NCBI GenBank assembly: GCA_019418025.1
Contig: DYCR01000003.1
Location: 49,760 to 113,759 of the forward strand
From: Clostridiales bacterium
GTDB lineage: Bacteria > Bacillota > Clostridia > Oscillospirales > Oscillospiraceae
Reading direction: 5' to 3'
DNA: 64,000 bases
In this document: positions 1 through 8,830 of the stretch, in pieces
Numbering within the stretch: position 1 is the first letter of the stretch
How the letters are laid out: every line of letters begins with the position of its first letter
Translations under genes and position numbers: made by a program
Notes under the pieces: model-generated
Seen by the model: only the letters and a program-made list of their open reading frames with translations
Databases searched by the model: none
Told to the model about the DNA's origin: nothing

Positions 1-806
1 GCGGAGTGGGCCGGAACATCGCCCACAACCTGAGCCTCATGGGCACGGACGTGCGGATGCTCACCGCCTACGGTGACGACCTCCACGGTCAGAAGATCGC
101 CGCCTCCTGCTCTGAGCTGGGCATCGACCTGAGCCATGCCCTGCGTCTGGGCAGCGAATCCACCTCCACCTACCTATATATCACCGATCAGGACGGAGAA
201 ATGGCACTTGCCGTTTCCGATATGAGCATTTGCAGCCGCATCACCCCGGCTTATCTGGCCGCCCACCTGCCCCTGCTTCAGCACGCGCAGGTCATCGTCT
301 GTGACACAAACATCCCCGCAGAATCTCTGGTGTACCTTGCCGAAAACTGCAATGTCCCCATCTTCTGCGATCCGGTATCCACCATCAAGGCCGAAAAGCT
401 CCGCCATATTCTGGGCAAGCTGCACACCCTCAAGCCCAACCGACTGGAGGCCGAGCTGCTCTCGGGTGTCTCGATCAACAGCAAGGCCGATGTGGAGGAG
501 GCCGCAAGGGTGCTTTTGTCCACGGGGCTGCGCCGGGTGTTCATCTCACTGGGCTCAGACGGCTGCTACGGCGCCACCCAGACCGAACAGACGTGGATGC
601 CAAACTTCCCAACCAACATGGTCAACACCACCGGCTGCGGCGATGCATTCATGGCTGCACTGGTGTGGGCATATCTGGAGGGCACCGATCTGCAGGGCAC
701 CCTGAAGGCCGGCCTCGCCGCCGCCTCCATCGCCATCGAGACCCAGCAGACCATCAACCCCGCCATGAGCGCCACCCTGCTGAAATCCCGAATCGCAAAC
801 AATTAA
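1..806 (+). CDS. psuK: Pseudouridine kinase, PfkB family (5' end cut by window)
   Basis: Sugar kinase of the PfkB/ribokinase family, expected to phosphorylate pseudouridine to pseudouridine 5'-phosphate in the cytosol. The reading frame is open to the left edge (first full codon at base 3), and the visible start reads GVGRNIAHNLSLMG, the internal glycine-rich PfkB motif, so the true start lies outside the window. The C-terminal PfkB signature NTTGCGDAF carries the catalytic Asp of GxGD at about 627-650. The gene lies 34 bases upstream of psuG, and this pairing decides the substrate; on sequence alone it could be another nucleoside or sugar kinase. Substrate is inferred from context. Confidence 0.85.
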   Translation, partial: GVGRNIAHNLSLMGTDVRMLTAYGDDLHGQKIAASCSELGIDLSHALRLGSESTSTYLYITDQDGEMALAVSDMSICSRITPAYLAAHLPLLQHAQVIVCDTNIPAESLVYLAENCNVPIFCDPVSTIKAEKLRHILGKLHTLKPNRLEAELLSGVSINSKADVEEAARVLLSTGLRRVFISLGSDGCYGATQTEQTWMPNFPTNMVNTTGCGDAFMAALVWAYLEGTDLQGTLKAGLAAASIAIETQQTINPAMSATLLKSRIANN

Positions 807-840
807 CCAAAATATATAACTAAGAAAGGTGAAATCAACT

Positions 841-1761
841 ATGAATCTGAACATGTATCTGGACGTGAACCCCGAAGTCGCCGAAGCCATTGCCAGCGGC
901 AAGCCCGTTGTTGCTCTGGAATCGACCATCATCTCCCACGGCATGCCCTATCCCCAGAACGTGGAGACCGCTCTGGCGGTAGAGAACATCATCCGTGAAA
1001 ACGGTGCAGTTCCCGCCACCATCGCCATCATCGGCGGCCGTCTGAAGGCTGGTCTCACCGCTGAGGAGATCGAATATTTCGGCAAGAAGGGTCAGGCCAT
1101 TGCCAAGGCATCCCGCCGGGATCTTGCCGTCCTGTGCGCCCGGGGTGAGGACGGCGCAACCACCGTCACCACCACCATGATCATCGCCCACATGGCCGGC
1201 ATCAAGATCTTTGCCACCGGCGGCATCGGCGGCGTGCATCGCGGTGCCGAGACCACCATGGACATCTCTGCCGATCTGGAAGAGCTGGGCCAGACCCCCG
1301 TCATGGTCGTCTGCGCCGGTGCAAAGTCCATTCTGGATCTGGGTCTGACCCTTGAGTATCTGGAGACCAAGGGTGTCCCCGTCATCGGCTACGGCACCAA
1401 GGAGCTGCCCGCATTCTACTGCCGCACCTCCGGCTTCAGCGTCGATTACCGCATCGACACCGCCGAGGAGCTGGCTAAGGTATTCAAGACCCAGAACGAT
1501 CTGGGCATGAAGGGCGGCATGCTGGTGGCCAACCCCATCCCCGAGGAATATGCAATGCCCGCAGACACCATCAATGCCGCCATCGATCAGGCCATTGCCG
1601 AATGCAACGAAAAGGGCATCCACGGCAAGGAGACCACCCCCTTCCTGCTGGCCCGGGTCAGCGAGCTGACCGGCGGAGACTCTCTGGCCTCCAACATTCA
1701 GCTGGTGTTCAACAACGCCCGTGTTGCCGCCCAGACCGCTGCGGCATACTGCAAGCTGTAA
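841..1761 (+). CDS. psuG: Pseudouridine-5'-phosphate glycosidase
   Basis: Cleaves the C-C bond of pseudouridine 5'-phosphate to give uracil and ribose 5-phosphate, the second step of pseudouridine breakdown after PsuK. The 306-residue protein has the whole family signature: ALESTIISHG (Glu27), the region around Lys89, GGIGGVHRGAETTMDIS (Asp141) and CAGAKSILD with the expected Schiff-base lysine at about Lys162. A GTG codon at 829 is in frame but overlaps the SD sequence AGAAAGGTG; the ATG at 841 sits correctly behind it. It is co-transcribed with psuK and followed by a strong hairpin. Family assignment is secure; residue roles are by analogy with the E. coli enzyme. Confidence 0.96.
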   Translation: MNLNMYLDVNPEVAEAIASGKPVVALESTIISHGMPYPQNVETALAVENIIRENGAVPATIAIIGGRLKAGLTAEEIEYFGKKGQAIAKASRRDLAVLCARGEDGATTVTTTMIIAHMAGIKIFATGGIGGVHRGAETTMDISADLEELGQTPVMVVCAGAKSILDLGLTLEYLETKGVPVIGYGTKELPAFYCRTSGFSVDYRIDTAEELAKVFKTQNDLGMKGGMLVANPIPEEYAMPADTINAAIDQAIAECNEKGIHGKETTPFLLARVSELTGGDSLASNIQLVFNNARVAAQTAAAYCKL

Positions 1762-1778
1762 TCCAAATCACATACAAC

Positions 1779-1811
1779 AAGCCGCCGCAGGGATTTCCCT
1801 GCGGCGGCTTT
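1779..1811 (+). terminator. Hairpin terminator of psuKG
   Basis: Fourteen-base GC-rich stem (AAGCCGCCGCAGGG with its complement) and a four-base loop, 18 bases after the psuG stop. The T-run that follows is weak, so termination may be shared with the next hairpin. Confidence 0.7.
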
Positions 1812-1865
1812 AGACTGTCATGCAATTCACTGTTTAAGCAATCCATGCTTTCAGAAAATAGAGAA

Positions 1866-1905
1866 ACGCCGCAGGATTCAGAAAAATCTCTGAATCCTGC
1901 GGCGT
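1866..1905. terminator. Bidirectional hairpin between convergent operons
   Basis: Seventeen-base perfect stem (ACGCCGCAGGATTCAGA and complement) with a six-base loop. ATTTT follows on the plus strand and TTTCTC on the minus strand. It lies between psuG (plus) and the minus-strand nucleotidyltransferase operon and can serve both. Confidence 0.75.
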
Positions 1906-1920
1906 ATTTTGAAGAATATC

Positions 1921-2001
1921 TTATAAGCTTATATAATGCCCCACCATGATAAAATCCAGCTGCACCGTATCGAACAGATACTGCACGACCGCCTCGGGCA
2001 T
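1921..2001 (-). pseudogene. Remnant of a GNAT-type acetyltransferase gene (26 codons)
   Basis: The ATG overlaps the stop of the upstream nucleotidyltransferase (TGATG) and is followed by 26 codons and a TAA. The translation contains PEAVVQYLFDTVQLDFIMVGH, which resembles the mid-domain segment of RimJ/RimL-like acetyltransferases (EA...FDxVxLDxxxxGH). Everything before and after that segment in the fold is absent, so it cannot be an enzyme. It is most simply the degraded leftover of a gene once coupled to the nucleotidyltransferase. The alternative is a short translated peptide that matches by chance. Confidence 0.5.
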
Positions 2002-2930
2002 CAGAACAGCGGGGTCGGATAGATCCCCTGCTCTGCCATGTCCGTCATAGCCTGCCGAACCACCGGAGTGTCTGCGGCATAGGTCATGCCGAACCATCGG
2101 CCGCCGGTGGGGATCACCTTCACCTGCACCTGATCACGGGCGATCATTTCCCCGATCTGGATAGGGATCAGGAACTCAGAGTCCGGCGATTGCAGCCCGC
2201 CATTGTCCAGAAATGCCGCAAACTGCCCCTCCAGACGCTCCAGAAGATCCGGCGTGAATGCCCACATATTCATGGAAACAGGCATATCCCCGTCGAAATG
2301 CACCATCCCCTCAGGGGTCTGCACACCGGCACGGGTGCCGTCTTTGATGATATTTTTTGTTTCGGTGATGCACGTGAGCATCCCCTCAGCGGTCTTGCAC
2401 AGGCCTCTGGTCACGCCGCCGTTGTCGCTGAGGGTGTTGCACAGGCGGAAGCCTGCCAGACCATACACCCCGGCAGAGTCCTCGGGCAGCTCATCCAGAA
2501 ACGCAGACATCAGCCGGTAGGCCTCCTTGCCGTAGTAATCATCGGCATTGATGACCACCGAGCCCCCATGGAGCAGCCCCTTGCAGCTGAGCAGGGCATG
2601 CCCCGTGCCCCAAGGCTTTGTCCGCCCCGCAGGACATTGGAAGTCTCCGGGCAGATTCTGTAAATCCTGATATGCGCAGACCATCTCCACGCCCTTTTCC
2701 CGGCAGATCCTGCCGATCCGTCTGCCGATGGCCTCTTGGAACAGCTCTTCGATATCCCGACGGATGATAAACACGATGCGATTAAATCCGGCATCCAGTG
2801 CATCATAAATGGAATAATCCATAATACATTCACCGGAGGGGCCGACGCTTTGCAGCTGCTTGACGCCGCCTTTGAATCTGGAGCCGATGCCGGCAGCCAG
2901 AATCACCAGATTCTTCTCTCTATTCTCCAT
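2001..2930 (-). CDS. Nucleotidyltransferase family protein
   Basis: NTP-transferase fold protein of 309 residues. The N-terminus LVILAAGIGSRF is the nucleotide-binding motif of sugar-phosphate nucleotidyltransferases, followed by a lysine-containing segment (KGGVKQLQ); a NADDYYG segment further on supplies the metal-binding Asp. The ATG at 2930 follows AGGAG; the frame extends upstream without a better site. It is the last intact gene of a minus-strand run after prfA, sua5 and coaE, starting 22 bases after coaE. The sugar or alcohol phosphate it activates cannot be told from sequence; a link to the surface polysaccharide genes elsewhere in the window is possible but unproven. Confidence 0.8.
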   Translation of the reverse strand: MENREKNLVILAAGIGSRFKGGVKQLQSVGPSGECIMDYSIYDALDAGFNRIVFIIRRDIEELFQEAIGRRIGRICREKGVEMVCAYQDLQNLPGDFQCPAGRTKPWGTGHALLSCKGLLHGGSVVINADDYYGKEAYRLMSAFLDELPEDSAGVYGLAGFRLCNTLSDNGGVTRGLCKTAEGMLTCITETKNIIKDGTRAGVQTPEGMVHFDGDMPVSMNMWAFTPDLLERLEGQFAAFLDNGGLQSPDSEFLIPIQIGEMIARDQVQVKVIPTGGRWFGMTYAADTPVVRQAMTDMAEQGIYPTPLF

Positions 2931-2952
2931 CACTGTTCTCCTATCAAACAAT

Positions 2953-3525
2953 TTATTTGCAAAGCTGCTCCAGCAGCTCACGGCATTTTTCCTGAAAGCT
3001 CGGTAAATCACCGGTGTTTTCCAGCACCACGTCGCAGGCCTCGGCAAAAAAGCCGTCGGGCTTCTGGGCTGCGATCCGTTTTCTGGCATATTCCTCCGAA
3101 ATGCCGTCCCGACACATCAGCCGTGCCACTCGGGATTCCACCGGCGCCGTCACCGCCACCGTCACGTCGCACAGCTCTGCCAGTCCCCCCTCAAACAGGG
3201 CGATGGCATCGATGGCGGTCAGCCTCGGGGCAGACTCCAGACGGCGCAGGACCTCTGCCCTGACGGCGCTGTGGGTGATGCGGTTCAGGTCCAGAAGGGC
3301 CTCGGGGTCGGCAAAGACCATGCCCCCCAGTTTTTTTCGGTCCAGAACACCGTTTTCCATCGTTTCCGGAAATCTTTCTGCAATATCAGTCAGCATCTGC
3401 CTGTCAGACCTCAGCAGCCCGTGATAGATCTCGTCACAGTCGAGGATCATGCCCCCCCGAGCTTGGATCTGGCGCAGCAGGGTGGTCTTGCCGCAGCCGG
3501 TTCCCCCCGTAATGCCGATGATCAT
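2953..3525 (-). CDS. coaE: Dephospho-CoA kinase
   Basis: Catalyses the last step of coenzyme A synthesis, phosphorylation of the 3'-OH of dephospho-CoA. The 190-residue protein opens with MIIGITGGTGCGKTTL (P-loop), followed by LDCDEIYH and the CoA-domain lid region ending in the RKRIAAQ segment, all standard for CoaE. The length is normal. Its ATG overlaps the stop of the upstream sua5-type gene by four bases (ATGA), indicating translational coupling; a GGAGG lies inside the upstream gene. Confidence 0.95.
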   Translation of the reverse strand: MIIGITGGTGCGKTTLLRQIQARGGMILDCDEIYHGLLRSDRQMLTDIAERFPETMENGVLDRKKLGGMVFADPEALLDLNRITHSAVRAEVLRRLESAPRLTAIDAIALFEGGLAELCDVTVAVTAPVESRVARLMCRDGISEEYARKRIAAQKPDGFFAEACDVVLENTGDLPSFQEKCRELLEQLCK

Positions 3526-4556
3526 GCCTCTGCCTCCGCATCCACCACATGGAAGGCCGCTGCCTTTTTCAGCCGGTTCTGCACCGCATAGGCAACACCG
3601 CCCCCCTCGGGGCAGCGGGCAAAGACCCGATGGATTTTGGGATCATCCAAAATCCGCAGCGCATCAAACAGCCCTGCCGACAGGGTATTCACATCCGACT
3701 CCTGCCCATAAGACAGGGGGTCGCAGTCTGCATAGAGGGGCAGCTCCTCCTCAAAGCACAGGACCCGATCACCGGACTGATAGAATTTATGGACATATTC
3801 GGCAGCCTTTTCCCGACTGCCCGAAACGATCACCACACTGGCGCAGGGGGCATAGTGGCGGTATTTCATGCCGGGGGCCTTGACCACCTTTGCCGGATCG
3901 ATCTGGGCGGTGACCGCTTCGTCAATGGTCAGCTCCCCCAGAACCTCCGTCAGCTGCTCCGGCGTGATTCCGCCGGGGCGCAGCAGTCTTGCAGGCTTCT
4001 CCGTCAGATCCACGATGGTGGACTCCACCCCCACGCTGCAGGGGCCGCCGTCGATGACTGCGTCGATCCGCCCGTCGTGGTCGTGCAGCACGTGCTGCGC
4101 CGTGGTGGTGGAGGGCTTGCCGGAAATATTGGCAGAGGGCGCCGCCACCGGAACACCTGCCAGACGGATCATCTCTCTGGTGACGGGGCTGTTGGGGCAG
4201 CGGATCGCCACCGTGCTGAGCCCGCCGGTGGTGCGCTTGGGCACGATGTCCCGTGCAGGCAGGACAATGGTCAGAGGACCGGGCCAGAATTTTTCCGCCA
4301 GAAGGTAGGCCTCCTGGGGGATATGGTGGCAGAAGCGCTCCATTTCCTCCGGCTCTGCCACATGGAGGATCAAGGGGTTATCCTGAGGGCGGCCCTTTGC
4401 CTCGAAAATTTTTGCCACCGCCTGTTCATCCAGTCCGTTGGCACCCAGACCGTAGACCGTCTCGGTGGGGATGGCGACCAAGCCGCCCTCCCGGATGATC
4501 TTTGCCGCAGCGGATGCGGCATTTGCATCCTGCGCAGACAAACGCAAGGTATTCAT
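3522..4556 (-). CDS. L-threonylcarbamoyladenylate synthase (Sua5 type)
   Basis: Makes threonylcarbamoyl-AMP from threonine, bicarbonate and ATP for the t6A37 modification of ANN-decoding tRNAs. The 344 residues comprise a YrdC domain (about 1-205, with PTETVYGLGANG, KGRPQDNPLILH, PSANISGKPSTT and the RPGGIT tail) and a C-terminal Sua5 domain (about 230-335), connected by a linker. This is the long Sua5/YwlC architecture rather than the short TsaC form. It lies between prfA and coaE on the same strand, a neighbourhood common in Firmicutes. Confidence 0.94.
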   Translation of the reverse strand: MNTLRLSAQDANAASAAAKIIREGGLVAIPTETVYGLGANGLDEQAVAKIFEAKGRPQDNPLILHVAEPEEMERFCHHIPQEAYLLAEKFWPGPLTIVLPARDIVPKRTTGGLSTVAIRCPNSPVTREMIRLAGVPVAAPSANISGKPSTTTAQHVLHDHDGRIDAVIDGGPCSVGVESTIVDLTEKPARLLRPGGITPEQLTEVLGELTIDEAVTAQIDPAKVVKAPGMKYRHYAPCASVVIVSGSREKAAEYVHKFYQSGDRVLCFEEELPLYADCDPLSYGQESDVNTLSAGLFDALRILDDPKIHRVFARCPEGGGVAYAVQNRLKKAAAFHVVDAEAEA

Positions 4557-4585
4557 GGTATGACCTTCTTTATCTTAAAAATATA

Positions 4586-5647
4586 TCAGCCCTGAGCATT
4601 TTTCAGCTTCTCTGCCTGATCGGCTGTGGCAAGGCCGTCGATGATCTCGTCCAAGGCCCCGTCCATCACCGAGTCGATCTTGTAAAGCGTCAGACCGATG
4701 CGGTGATCGGTGACGCGGCCCTGCGGGAAATTATAGGTGCGGATGCGCTCGTTGCGCATGCCTGTGCCGATCTGGCTGCGGCGCAGCCCCGTCACCTCCG
4801 ACTCCACCCGCTCCTGCTCGATCTCGTAGAGCTTGGAGGCAAGCATCCGCATACACTTTTCTCTGTTTTGCAGCTGGCTGCGCTCCTCCTGACAGGCCAC
4901 CACGATGCCCGAGGGCTTGTGGATCAGCCGGACTGCGGAGCTGGTCTTGTTGACGTGCTGACCGCCGGCACCGGAGGCACGGAACACCTGCATCTCGATG
5001 TCCGCCGGATTGATCTGCACGTCCACCTCCTCCATCTCAGGCAGCACCGCCACCGTGGCGGTGGAGGTGTGGACCCGTCCGCCGGACTCCGTCTCCGGCA
5101 CACGCTGAACACGGTGGACACCGGATTCATATTTGAGTCTTGAGTACGCCCCCCGTCCGTTGATGACAAAGTCCGCTTCCTTCACGCCGCCCAGCTCGGT
5201 GTCGGAGTAGTTCAGCAGCTCCACGCTCCAGCCCTTCTGGTTGGCATACATGGAATACATCCGGAACAGGCTGTGGGCAAACAGGGCGCTCTCCTCGCCG
5301 CCCACGCCCCCGCGGATCTCCACGATAACGCTCTTGTCGTCGTTGGGGTCCTTCGGCAGGAGCAGCAGCTGAAGCTGACGGTACAGCTCCTCCTGGCGCT
5401 GCTTGGCAGACAGGAACGTCTCCTGACAGAACTCCCGCATTTCCGGGTCGCTCATCAGCTCCTCGGCCTCTGCCTGCTCCACAATGGCGGCATTGTATTG
5501 CCGAAAGCACTCCACGATGGGCTCCAGATCATTTTTTTCACGCAGAAGCTTCGCCGCCTTTTTGGGGTCTGCGTAAAAATCCGGCTGTTCGGACTTGGCG
5601 CAAAGCTCTTCATAACGGTTCTCCACCGCATGCAGTTTCTCCAGCAT
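4586..5647 (-). CDS. prfA: Peptide chain release factor 1
   Basis: Recognises UAA and UAG stop codons and triggers peptidyl-tRNA hydrolysis. The 353-residue protein has the RF1 codon-recognition tripeptide of PxT type (PET, residues 184-186, in HRVQRVPETESGGR) and the universal GGQ motif (228-230). A TTG at 5662 is in frame, but the ATG at 5647 stands nine bases after GGAG and is the better start. The gene lies 59 bases after rlmA and 29 bases before the sua5-type gene. Confidence 0.97.
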   Translation of the reverse strand: MLEKLHAVENRYEELCAKSEQPDFYADPKKAAKLLREKNDLEPIVECFRQYNAAIVEQAEAEELMSDPEMREFCQETFLSAKQRQEELYRQLQLLLLPKDPNDDKSVIVEIRGGVGGEESALFAHSLFRMYSMYANQKGWSVELLNYSDTELGGVKEADFVINGRGAYSRLKYESGVHRVQRVPETESGGRVHTSTATVAVLPEMEEVDVQINPADIEMQVFRASGAGGQHVNKTSSAVRLIHKPSGIVVACQEERSQLQNREKCMRMLASKLYEIEQERVESEVTGLRRSQIGTGMRNERIRTYNFPQGRVTDHRIGLTLYKIDSVMDGALDEIIDGLATADQAEKLKNAQG

Positions 5648-5706
5648 AAATCGATTCTCCAAAAGTTTACAGTATCAAATGCCCCGTTTCGGGCAAGGTA
5701 ACATCG

Positions 5707-6507
5707 TCAGGCAAGCTTGTAGACATTCACAAGGCAGCTGGCCCGGTCGTGAAGGGTTTTCGTCTCGGAAAGCCGCTTTGCGCCCTCCGGGCCGATCCGG
5801 AACACATGGGGTGTCATGGACAGCAGGTTCTGAACCTGCTCATCATGTACCGTAAATTCAAAGGAAACAGGAATCGACTCAACCAGACGAAAGCCCTCAA
5901 GCATGGGCACGCTGTCCTTTTCCTTCCGGTGCAGCTCCGGATAGATGATGGATTTCAGCCCCAGCAGGTGATCCTGCGCTGCCAGAACCTGAACAAAGAC
6001 ACCATCGGGTCTCAGTACCCGTTTGAACTCTGCCGGCAGAGTCAGGGCGAACATGCTCATCAGCAGCCCCACCTCGGCATCCGCCACCGGAAGGTGGGCC
6101 GCGGTGCCGCAGATCCACGTGGGGCCCTTATACTGAGCCGCGGCGCACCGCACCGCCTCTTTGGAAATATCCAGACCAACCAGCTCGGCTCCCAGAGCCT
6201 CAGCCACCCGGGTGGCGTAGTAGCCCTCGCCGCAGCCAACGTCCAGAACCGGACCGGATGCGCCGTGGGCAAGGGCCGCCGCCTTCACTGCCTCCACAAT
6301 GGGGGCATAGGTCTGGGTCTGCAAAAAATCCCTGCGGGACAGCACCTGCTGACGGGTATCCCCGGGGTGGAGGGAATGCTTCTGCTGAACCACCAGCAAA
6401 TTGACATACCCCTGACGGGCAAGGTCAAACCCGTGTCCGCTGCCGCAGCAATAGCTGCGCCCGACCCTTTGCAGTTTTTCTTCACATATGGGACAGATCA
6501 GCTCCAC
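5707..6507 (-). CDS. rlmA: 23S rRNA (guanine-N1)-methyltransferase, RlmA family
   Basis: SAM-dependent methyltransferase that modifies a guanine in helix 35 of 23S rRNA (G745 or G748 type). The 266-residue protein begins with the family's zinc ribbon (C5, C8, C20/C21, H25), then HPGDTRQQVLSRRDFLQ, then the SAM-binding motif VLDVGCGEGYYA. The start is GTG at 6507 behind GGGAG. It is first in a minus-strand run that continues into prfA, and a good promoter lies 34 bases upstream. Whether it methylates G745 or G748 cannot be told. Confidence 0.9.
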   Translation of the reverse strand: MELICPICEEKLQRVGRSYCCGSGHGFDLARQGYVNLLVVQQKHSLHPGDTRQQVLSRRDFLQTQTYAPIVEAVKAAALAHGASGPVLDVGCGEGYYATRVAEALGAELVGLDISKEAVRCAAAQYKGPTWICGTAAHLPVADAEVGLLMSMFALTLPAEFKRVLRPDGVFVQVLAAQDHLLGLKSIIYPELHRKEKDSVPMLEGFRLVESIPVSFEFTVHDEQVQNLLSMTPHVFRIGPEGAKRLSETKTLHDRASCLVNVYKLA

Positions 6508-6540
6508 GGATCTCCCTGCCTTTCTTTTTGTTATTGGTAT

Positions 6541-6569
6541 ATCATACCCTATTTTCTCCGCTTCGTCAA
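6541..6569 (-). promoter_or_regulatory. Sigma-A promoter of rlmA
   Basis: On the minus strand, TTGACG (6564-6569), 17-base spacer, TATGAT (6541-6546), ending 34 bases before the rlmA GTG. Confidence 0.75.
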
Positions 6570-6585
6570 AGGTTTTCAGAAAGGA

Positions 6586-7272
6586 ATGAAGGTTTTGCGA
6601 AGATTTATTGCACTCATCTTAGCCGGAATCCTGTTTTGCCCCACGGTTTCGGCAAATTCCGACCGGAAATATATCGCCATCACATTCGACGACGGTCCCT
6701 CCGGCAGGTTCACCGAGGCACTTCTGGACGGTCTGAAGGAGCGTGATGTCCACGCCACGTTCTTTCTGTGCGGCTATCGGCTGAAGGACTACCCAAAGCT
6801 TGCCGCACGCATCCATCAGGAGGGCCACGAGATCGGTCTGCACGGCTACTCCCACGACTCCATGGCACAGATGAGCGCCCAGACGGTGCGTCAGGAGCTG
6901 AAGGACACGCTGGCCCTGCTGCCCGAGGGGTGCCGGGTGCGGACCATGCGCCCGCCCGGAGGAGCCTCTGCCCCCAGTGTCCGGCAGGTCTGTCTGGAGA
7001 TGGGACTTTCCATCATCACCTGGTCCGTTGACCCAAGGGACTGGGCCACCGACTGTGTATCGAAAATCGAGCAGTCAGTTATGGAGCAGGCCGCCGACGG
7101 GGACGTGATCCTGATGCACGACATGTCCGACAGCTCTGTGGAGGCGGCCCTGTATCTGGTGGATGCCCTCAGCGCTCAGGGCTATGAATTCGTCACCGTG
7201 TCTCAGCTTGCCACGCTTCAGGGCTTCCGACCGGAGCCCGGGGAGGTCTACGGCGGTTTTTTCGACAGCTGA
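6586..7272 (+). CDS. Secreted polysaccharide deacetylase (NodB domain)
   Basis: Carbohydrate esterase family 4 enzyme, expected to remove N-acetyl groups from peptidoglycan or another surface glycan outside the membrane. The 228-residue protein has a signal peptide or anchor (residues 1-23, FIALILAGILFCPTVSA), then all catalytic motifs: TFDDGP (33-38), HGYSH (86-90), RPPGG, DPRDW and LMHD. The ATG at 6586 stands directly after AAAGGA, an unusually short SD spacing, but no other start codon lies in frame nearby. It is divergent from rlmA across 78 bases. Substrate unknown. Confidence 0.9.
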   Translation: MKVLRRFIALILAGILFCPTVSANSDRKYIAITFDDGPSGRFTEALLDGLKERDVHATFFLCGYRLKDYPKLAARIHQEGHEIGLHGYSHDSMAQMSAQTVRQELKDTLALLPEGCRVRTMRPPGGASAPSVRQVCLEMGLSIITWSVDPRDWATDCVSKIEQSVMEQAADGDVILMHDMSDSSVEAALYLVDALSAQGYEFVTVSQLATLQGFRPEPGEVYGGFFDS

Positions 7273-7308
7273 AAAAATAAGCATTTCTGAAAAATCCCAC
7301 GGTACTTC

Positions 7309-7336
7309 TTGCCAACGGGTCCAAATATGGTATAAT
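7309..7336 (+). promoter_or_regulatory. Sigma-A promoter of the lipid kinase/Nudix pair
   Basis: TTGCCA, 16-base spacer, TATAAT (7331-7336), followed 36 bases later by a near-perfect SD (AAAGGAGGTG). Confidence 0.75.
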
Positions 7337-7387
7337 GGCTCCATATGCTGTAAAAATACCATTCCCCCCTTAAAGGAGGTGCCGTTT

Positions 7388-8278
7388 ATGCAGAAAATGC
7401 TGTTTATCATGAATCCCTGCGCCGGTGTGCGCAAGGCCAACAAATATCTGACCCAGATCCTCTCCATCTTCAATCAGGCCGGCTACGAGGTCACCGCCTA
7501 CATGACCGCCGACCGAGGTGATGGCACCCAGATCGTCAAGCGCCGTCTGGCCGACCACGATCTGGTGGTCTGCGCAGGCGGTGACGGGACCCTGAACGAG
7601 ATCATCAGCGGGGTCCTGTCCACGGGACTGGACCGGCCCATCGGCTATATCCCCTGCGGCTCCACCAACGACTTTGCCTCCTCGCTGAAGCTGTCGGGCA
7701 ACGTCCTTCAGGCCGCCAAGGATATCGTCCGGGGCATCCCCATCACCTATGATATCGGCCGCTTCAACGACCGATATTTTTCCTATGTTGCCTCCTTCGG
7801 TGCCTTCACCAAGGCCTCCTACTCCACCCCCCAGAGCGTGAAGAACGCACTGGGGCATCTGGCCTATATCCTCGAGGGCATTCAGGAGCTGCCCCAGCTG
7901 CGCACCACCCACATGCGTGTGGTTCTGGAAAACGAAACCATCGAGGACGATTTCATCTTCGGTGCCGTCAGCAACTCCACCTCCGTGGGGGGCATCCTGA
8001 CCCTGTCCCCTGCTCAGGTGGACATGCGGGACGGGAAATTTGAGATTTTACTGGTCCGTGTGCCAAAAGATCCCATGGAGCTGCACGAGTGCATCGTGGC
8101 CCTGCGGACCCAGAAATACGACTGCGGCATGATCACCTTCCGCTCCACCCCCAGTCTGACCGTTTTCCCGGACCCGGAGATGCCCTGGACTCTGGACGGC
8201 GAGAAAGCCGACGGTCAGCCCATGATCCAGATCGACAACCTGAACCACGCCATCCGGCTGATACAGAACGGAGTGTGA
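7388..8278 (+). CDS. Diacylglycerol kinase-like lipid kinase (DagK/YegS family)
   Basis: Cytosolic lipid kinase of the DAGK catalytic family, 296 residues. The nucleotide-binding motif VVCAGGDGTLNEIISGV and the second signature PIGYIPCGSTNDFASSL are intact. In Firmicutes such proteins recycle diacylglycerol released during lipoteichoic acid synthesis or phosphorylate other lipids; the substrate here is inferred only. Start at 7388 behind AAAGGAGGTG. It is separated from the Nudix gene by two bases and likely co-transcribed. Confidence 0.9.
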   Translation: MQKMLFIMNPCAGVRKANKYLTQILSIFNQAGYEVTAYMTADRGDGTQIVKRRLADHDLVVCAGGDGTLNEIISGVLSTGLDRPIGYIPCGSTNDFASSLKLSGNVLQAAKDIVRGIPITYDIGRFNDRYFSYVASFGAFTKASYSTPQSVKNALGHLAYILEGIQELPQLRTTHMRVVLENETIEDDFIFGAVSNSTSVGGILTLSPAQVDMRDGKFEILLVRVPKDPMELHECIVALRTQKYDCGMITFRSTPSLTVFPDPEMPWTLDGEKADGQPMIQIDNLNHAIRLIQNGV

Positions 8279-8280
8279 CC

Positions 8281-8751
8281 ATGCGCAACACAACACTGTG
8301 CTACATCACCCAAGGGGATCAGGTGCTGATGCTGCACCGGATCAAGAAAAAGAACGACATCAACCACGACAAGTGGATCGGCATCGGCGGCAAATTCGAG
8401 GGGGAGGAGACCCCCGACGAGTGTCTGCTGCGGGAGGCTCTGGAGGAAACGGGGCTGACCCTGACCCGATGGCAGTGCCGGGGGGTTGTGACCTTCCTGA
8501 CCGAAAACCCGGGCGACTGCCAGTTTATGTACTTATTCACCGCCGACGGCTTCACCGGACAGCTGAAAGACTGCGACGAGGGGGAGCTGCAATGGATCTC
8601 CCGGGCATTTCTGGACAGCCTGCCAAAGTGGGAGGGGGACAAGATCTTTTTGGATCTTCTGTGGCAGGATGCGCCCTTTTTCCTGCTGAAGCTGCGCTAC
8701 AATGGGGACCGACTGGTGGAAGCCGTCCTAAACGGCGAAAAAATTCGTTGA
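8281..8751 (+). CDS. Nudix hydrolase (MutT/8-oxo-dGTP diphosphatase-like)
   Basis: Hydrolyses a nucleoside diphosphate linked to another group; the best guess is 8-oxo-dGTP sanitation. The 156-residue protein carries the full Nudix box, starting GGKFEGEETPDE and ending REALEETGL. WIGIGGKFE and the short C-terminal domain resemble the MutT/YtkD type. It follows the lipid kinase by two bases. Its last codons (from 8731) form the left end of the tandem duplication that follows, and a decayed copy of those codons recurs at 9451. Confidence 0.88.
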   Translation: MRNTTLCYITQGDQVLMLHRIKKKNDINHDKWIGIGGKFEGEETPDECLLREALEETGLTLTRWQCRGVVTFLTENPGDCQFMYLFTADGFTGQLKDCDEGELQWISRAFLDSLPKWEGDKIFLDLLWQDAPFFLLKLRYNGDRLVEAVLNGEKIR

Positions 8752-8801
8752 TTCACACAAAAATCATCCCTCTTTTTTGTAAGGCCCTGCCGCAAATAGG
8801 C

Positions 8802-8830
8802 TTGACGCTTGAATATGCGTGGGGTAACAT
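8802..8830 (+). promoter_or_regulatory. Promoter of secreted protein copy 1
   Basis: TTGACG, 17-base spacer, TAACAT (8825-8830). The same promoter is present in copy 2. Confidence 0.65.

Noticed and set aside
5749..6585. Open frame extending the polysaccharide deacetylase 279 codons upstream
   Set aside because: It is antisense to rlmA, and the signal peptide begins at 6586.
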